Shown here one piece after another: positions 59,001 through 64,000 of a stretch of 64,000 nt of DNA (position 1 is the stretch's first letter; every line of letters starts with the position of its first letter). The DNA comes from Termitomyces sp. T153. Its lineage: Eukaryota > Basidiomycota > Agaricomycetes > Agaricales > Lyophyllaceae. Made by a program: the position numbers and the translations under genes. Location: assembly GCA_018296165.2 (NCBI GenBank), contig JACKQL020000034.1:248001-312000 (forward strand). The letters run 5' to 3'. Below the pieces are notes generated by a model. The model made no database searches. It saw only the letters and a list, made by a program, of their open reading frames with translations, and had not been told where the DNA came from.

Positions 59001-61312
59001 AGGCCTGGGCCAGCCTCTGGGATGTAGTCTGGCTAGCCCTGATTTCCACAATGGAGGGCGGTGGGTAGACAGTGGTAGCATAGATTCAATTCCCCACCTC
59101 TATCGCTTCATCTGGGAGCTCCAGCTCACATATACCACCAAACTCCCCTCCATGCTCCTTCTCTGGGGCTCCACCGTTGCTCCAATCATCCTTGTAGAGG
59201 GCCTGTCTACGAGGGAATGCCAGAGGTAGGGGATCCAGAAGGTCTAGATCAGCAAAGGAGAGAGGGCTGGTACAACATGCATGGATGGCTGCATGCTCTT
59301 GGACTTGGGTCTGACACTCTGCCCTGTTCTCTGTGGCACAGGCAGAGCACTTCCTGGGGCACCTGCTCATGGTTACCTCTCCTTTGGTCCAATCAACCTT
59401 GGGGTTATGCTCTTGGAGCCACATGAACCCAAGGATCATATCTTGCCTTTCTAAGCTGGCAATAGCAAATATGGCATGCTCTGCATGATTCCAATAATGG
59501 AGAACCAGATTGACCATGGAACTGATAGCACTAGCTTTGTTGGGCATTCCATTGATGTTGTAGACTGGAATGGGCTTGGGAAGGGGCTGCATGGTCAGGC
59601 CATGGTGTTTGACAAACTCTGAGTCCAGAAAAAGTTCTGTTGCTCTACTGTCCAGGAGAGCTGTGACTTTGCAGTTTTGCTGGGTGTACATCATCTTTGA
59701 TCTCCACATCAAGGTGTAGAGAATGAGCAGACAAGCCAGAGGCCATCATATACTGTTGGGGCATTTAATGTGCCCAAGCAGGGCCACACCAACAGACCTT
59801 TGGAGGTGTTGGAGAGCTTGGCAGGGGCTCCAGAGTTAGTGTTTGTACATCTGGAAGAGGGCTTTGGGGTTCTTTTATCTCAGAATGAAGGGCATTGGAA
59901 AAGGCAGTTTCATTTTCTATTGACAGACAAGAGAACCTGTTAGCACCTAGTAATGGAGGCATACACCTCATCCATTGCTTGACTAAAAACTTTCCTCCAG
60001 CTCCAGAGGTGAGTTGCATGCACTGACTTCTTCCAGGGTCAACTCCAGCATAGGCTTGTCCAGCGACAGAGCTCTAGTAGCATCTTTTGCAGCTAAGAGC
60101 TGCAGAAGGAGTTTCTCCTGCTCTGCTGCAGAAAGGTAGCATACCTCTAGGCCTAGAAGACAGTGCTATGCAAGGTGCCCAGGCTTCTTGCATCTTCAAC
60201 ACAACAGCAGGGCTGCATGGAGTTGTTGGGCTGCATCCACAATCCATGTGGATCCCCAGTAGCAGGAAATGTGCTGTGGGAGTGGCTGGAGTGAGGGCCA
60301 GCACTGGGTGAGTAGGTGTGAGTTGCGGAAGTTGCTGATCAGAGTGGAGTGCAGTGTGAAAATGGGATGGCAGAGCTCTTTCCAGATCTCTATAAGTTGC
60401 GATTGGTCATGGGCCACTTTGTACCATGATGCAATCTCTTTGTTGTTGGGGTAACCCTCTGCTAGATTGTCAATGCATTCCACCAATGCGGGGTGCAAGC
60501 CATCCTAGAAGGTGAGGCATAGTTGAAGGCTGTTGGAGTAGGTGGCCTATTCAACTAGAGCTCGGAATGAGTTGATGTACTTATTCAATGTATGCCTTCC
60601 CTGGGCATACTGCTCCCTGTCATGCAATATCAGTGCCGCTGTCTTAGCAGGGCCTAACAGGAAAAACTCCATGTGGAAGTCCTTCTCAAAGGCAGCCTGG
60701 TTCAGAAAGCTCCTCACACCTACTGAATAGCAGAAAACTCGCAGTGCATAGGTGGAGGCACATCCAGTCTTTATGTAAGACAGCACCTAGGCTATTTTCA
60801 ACATGTTAGAGTTGAAGGCATTCTGGCTGAGGTGGATGTAAGTAAGGCAAAACTGTAGAAATTGCTCCCCGCTGGAGCAAGCACTGTTGTATGTGTCTGG
60901 TAGTGCCGGACAAAGGATCCGTAGCTGTAGGCTCACTGGAGCCATGGGAGCAGGTGCTGCAGTAGGCAGGGCTGGTTCCACAGCCACATAAGGGGCAGAG
61001 TTAGGGCTTAGGCATTCTAGCAATGCCTGGAGGGATTGGGAGATAAGATCTGTTGTCTGACAGAGAGTAGAGAGTTTGGTCATATAGTGGGTGAGAGATG
61101 ATTGCATTAATTGCATCTGGGTCTCTAGGTGGAGCAGTCAAGTCCAGGCTTCATCCTGTGGGGCTGGGGTCTCCAAGAGTGTGTCTGAGTTGGTAAGCTG
61201 AGACATAGAACTCCATAGTACTTAATCCTGGCAGAGAAGTGACAGATAGTGGCTTGGAGGTTCCTTGCAGCTATGAGGGGCTTCCAGGCCAGTTTTAGGA
61301 GACTTGTTCTGC
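56041..61312 (-). pseudogene. Ty3/gypsy chromovirus B, gag-pol relic
   Basis: Minus strand. Gag lies at about 61210-59765, with the MQLMQSSLTHYMTKLSTLCQ region near 61116. Protease is at 59712-59086 (TALLDSRATELFLD). Reverse transcriptase is at about 59049-58153, with MYLDNIF at the active site. RNase H is at 58104-57697 (EADSSNFAIGAVLS), integrase at about 57400-56600 (MVVVDLYSK, PQSNSQIE) and a chromodomain at 56210-56045 (EYEVEEILDSHLF, YKVKWKGY). Stops occur throughout, but it is better preserved than gypsy A. Pol stops at HPD at 56041, because its end and 3' LTR have been inverted to 55034-55514. Confidence 0.88.
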
Positions 61313-61681
61313 TGTAAGGGCAACCTCTGGAGTGATGGGTTGGAGTCACACAGCTAGCAGAGGGGAATCCAAAGTATATTAGTGGAGTAGACAATGATAC
61401 AATCAGTAACTAATCACTTAGCAGAGGGGAATCCAAAGAGAACAAGTCTAAGGATCCTCACTGCTCAGCACAGTGCATTACTGGGCATCAGAGGCATGGG
61501 AACTACTGTACAGGTGACTGGAGCTATTTCTAATCTTAGGGCAATGGTCACTAAGGTAATACAGAGAACTCCACAGTTCTACAAAGATCTCCGCAGTCCT
61601 GGAAAGACCTGCAGAGATGTTGAACAAGCTGTGGAGATGCTGGAACCAGTCACAGAGGTTGGAAATGGAAGTCCCCTGACA
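61313..61681 (-). repeat. 5' LTR of gypsy B
   Basis: 369 bp; on the minus strand it runs TGTCAGGGGACTTCC to GCCCTTACA. It is followed on the plus strand by GGGTT (61682-61686), the complement of AACCC at 55515-55519. Differences from the 3' LTR are largely paired CA/TG changes, as expected from loss of an ancestral CG in each copy. Confidence 0.85.
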
Positions 61682-61686
61682 GGGTT

Positions 61687-62745
61687 GTCTCATATATTAT
61701 AGACAAGCTACCTTGCTAGACATCATGTCCACCTACAACTGTCTAGGTTGGTGAAGAGGCCCACTGTATGTGTGGCCTCAGGACTTATGTGACTGCAAGA
61801 TAGTCTGGACACAGAGCCTTCCTGACCTATGGATGCAGTACAGACAGTGAGAAGACATCTTGCTGCAGGGAAAAACCTGGTGGCCATAGCATCTGGCCAA
61901 CCAGGCAAGGATGCTAGTCAATCCACTAACTGTTACAAGTGCAGAAAGGTTGGACATTTTGCCTGCACATGCAGGGAGCTGGCTAAGCCAGCTTCTTGAG
62001 TGTTCATGCAGGTGGCACATATTGTTGCTTCCTCAGATGTGGAGATGCTAATGATGAGCAGGGAGAAAAGCCTGCTGAGGCCAATAAAAAGAATGCAGCT
62101 GAGTCTGAAGAGACTCAGGAGAATGATGAGGATTACATTGAATTTGAAACATATGAGAATGATTACTATACTTGGGGGAGTGATAGTGAGGGACTGTTTG
62201 CCCTCACAGAGGTCCCTGTAGCTGAGTATAGGGAGAAGGAACCTGGTAACAAGGTTTGCATGCATAAGGTACAGATTATGGTGGCTAAAGGATGCCATGG
62301 ACTGACCAGTGCTGCCAGCACAAGACAAAGAGTGTCTCATTACTTAGATGGAAGTTAATGGCCACCAAGCATGGACACCATAGGATTCTGGGAGTATGAC
62401 CTCCAGAATCATGCCATCATTTGCTCATGTGGCTGGGATATGTGTGGCACCACTTGCCACACCCATTACCCTGCAGCTGGAAATGATTGGAAGTTGTTCC
62501 ATTATGAACTATGGGGCCAAGGTGACCATGAAGATTCCTGGCAAGTTCCACAATGTCTATGTGGTCATTGCAAATTTTGATTGCTATGACATGATTGTAG
62601 GGACACCATTCATGAGGGCCCATAAGGTCCTCCTGGATTTTGAGAATGACCAGGTGGTTATTGATGGGATAGTGACTCCAGCTCACAAGTTAGAGCTGGA
62701 GGATGCTAATGGGTGTGCACTGATAAGACCCATTTGTCAATGAGC
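61687..62745 (+). pseudogene. Older retroelement gag-protease relic (host of gypsy B)
   Basis: A CCHC zinc knuckle CYKCRKVGHFACTC lies near 61934-61975. An acidic linker is at 62040-62230. A retropepsin-like region follows at about 62440-62745 (YDMIVGTPFMRAHKVLLDFE). Stops and frame changes separate them. The family differs from gypsy A and B; the protease form suggests another Ty3-like group. Its upstream part is at 55515-56040, inverted. Confidence 0.65.
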
Positions 62746-64000
62746 ACTATTTTCAGCATTTCTGATTGGACAGCAGCTGACTATGTTGTCTATGACCTGG
62801 CACAAGTTGTGACACTCAGCATGTGAGGTCTAGCCCCAAGGTCTGGAATGATGTAGCCTTTGCACAGGATTTTAGTGACCACAAGACTTATAGATCATGA
62901 GCTGCATCACGTCAAGTCTGGACTCTAGATCTAGAATGACAAGGCCAAGATCTTTATTAGCAACCACCACTAGTGACACTATTTGGCAACAACACCACCT
63001 CTTCTTTCAAAAAGGATATGTTGACAGTCATGTAATTTCTTACTTCTCATTTTTCTTGTTGAGCTCACAAACATACTTGAACAGCATCTACACTTATCAG
63101 GTATTGATATTGGAAATGCTCTTTTCTTGTGATTAACAATTTTTATGCATCATATTGACCTCACCTACTTTTACTTAGTTACTAGACTGACATTCAGTAT
63201 GTATCATAGACACTTTGGCAGACACTATTGCTGGCAGCAACTAATATTTTCTTTCTTATACTATACCCACAAACATTATAAATACTGTCTGTATATAGAG
63301 AAAAAAATGACAAACAGAGTACCATTCTCCCTCACTAGCTCTAAGCTTACTAGCTTCAGATCTCTTATTGCTCTCTCACTTGTTCTTGCCAACAACTTAG
63401 CAACAGTCTTGACAACCTCAATTCTGACTTAGTGTGTTGCTACCAACTGCAGGTACTCTTAGCATTATTTTAACTTAGCAATGCTGCTAACTGCAAGTAC
63501 TCTTAGCATTATTTAACTTAGCAATGCTAGCAACTATGGCTAGCAACTAGTTTGTGTTCATCCTCCATTCTACTTTGACTCCATCCCTTCTTTGTTTCCC
63601 CCTTCTTTAGCAACTCTTTTGCCTTTGCTTCTTTATCCTTCTTCTTATTAGCAACCTGTTGTTATCATCTAGCAACTTAGGCTAGCAACAGCAACTCTTT
63701 TCACTTGACTGCTTATTCTCTGGGACAGTTACTGACTTGCTCCCCCCTATTAACTTCCTACTGCCAGCTACCCTATCTAGTTGATAGTGTTTAGGTCTTC
63801 CTTTTTGGTTTTCTGCATGGCACTAGGCAGCATAGGAGCTCATTATTTTGGAGCCCACCATGAGGGACTTTTAATTAACTATTCTACCAGAAACCAGAGC
63901 TCAAGCAAAATGTTGCTTGGAAATCTTTAGCAAACTCCCATAGCATTCTTTGTTGACTTCTCAGAACTCACCACCCACTACTTGACCTTGACCTCTTTCT
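62746..64000. other. AT-rich tail without recognisable genes
   Basis: Low-CpG, pyrimidine-rich sequence with many GCAACT/TAGCAAC phrases (63500-63700). The two open frames (62897 and 63145, plus) show no domain. It is probably decayed retroelement DNA. Confidence 0.4.
63445..63528 (+). repeat. Short tandem duplication (about 41 bp, two units)
   Basis: AACTGCAGGTACTCTTAGCA and onward at 63445-63485 recurs at 63489-63528 with one substitution and one lost T. The units are separated by three bases. Confidence 0.75.

Noticed and set aside
58267..59229. A 320-codon plus-strand open frame
   Set aside because: It is antisense to the gypsy B reverse transcriptase, which shows clear family motifs on the minus strand. 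It is open because of base composition, not as a gene.
1..64000. CRISPR array, rRNA genes or prokaryotic operons
   Set aside because: None are present. Introns and gene families are eukaryotic, and no regularly spaced repeat-spacer structure exists.

Overview
The window is fungal nuclear DNA, almost certainly from an Agaricomycete mushroom (Basidiomycota). The evidence is dense genes split by many 45-70 bp introns, a fung-al-specific FunK1-type kinase relic, a Shr3 permease chaperone, a Bem3-like RhoGAP and chromodomain Ty3/gypsy retrotransposons. I could not run searches, so every name rests on motifs read by eye and on splice models that keep frame across each junction.

Layout. (1) 1-14520 is a nest of retroelements. 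It holds the 5' end of a reverse-strand gypsy element, a Ty1/copia element split by a Ty3/gypsy element, a solo LTR with GTTCT target duplications, three copies of an unusual 258-bp TG...CA element carrying a tRNA-like sequence, a young CpG-rich 1,135-bp repeat, and a fragment of a second copia family. (2) 15522-41559 is the host gene island: Bem3-like RhoGAP (+), Shr3 chaperone (+), Ecl1-like zinc protein (+), Sm-B (-), nitronate monooxygenase (+), pyruvate carboxylase (-, 26 exons), GDP-mannose transporter (-), PQ-loop protein (+) and a CUE/CCCH/Smr protein (-). (3) 41892-52917 is a decaying block: a broken FunK1 kinase, a broken copy of the PAT1 C-terminus, and a large Upf1-like helicase fused to three CfxQ-type AAA modules that carries stops, frameshifts and lost splice acceptors. 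(4) 53150-64000 is a second retroelement nest. It contains hairpins, a 16-bp minisatellite, a reverse-strand gypsy element whose 3' end plus flank has been inverted, and the older element it landed in.

How it fits together. The intact genes are housekeeping functions: polarity signalling, amino-acid permease folding, splicing, anaplerosis, Golgi mannosylation, membrane trafficking and probably RNA surveillance. Two gene pairs are divergent and share short promoters (Sm-B/nitronate monooxygenase, 235 bp; GDP-mannose transporter/PQ-loop, 284 bp). The old retroelements have almost no CpG (none in 4201-4800), whereas genes and the youngest insert are CpG-rich, which points to methylation-linked deamination of repeats. 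Two of the nonsense codons in the decaying block fit CGA-to-TGA changes.

The most unusual item is the 258-bp element: LTR-like termini and 5-bp target duplications, but with a tRNA-like A box, B box and oligo-T stop at its 3' end.
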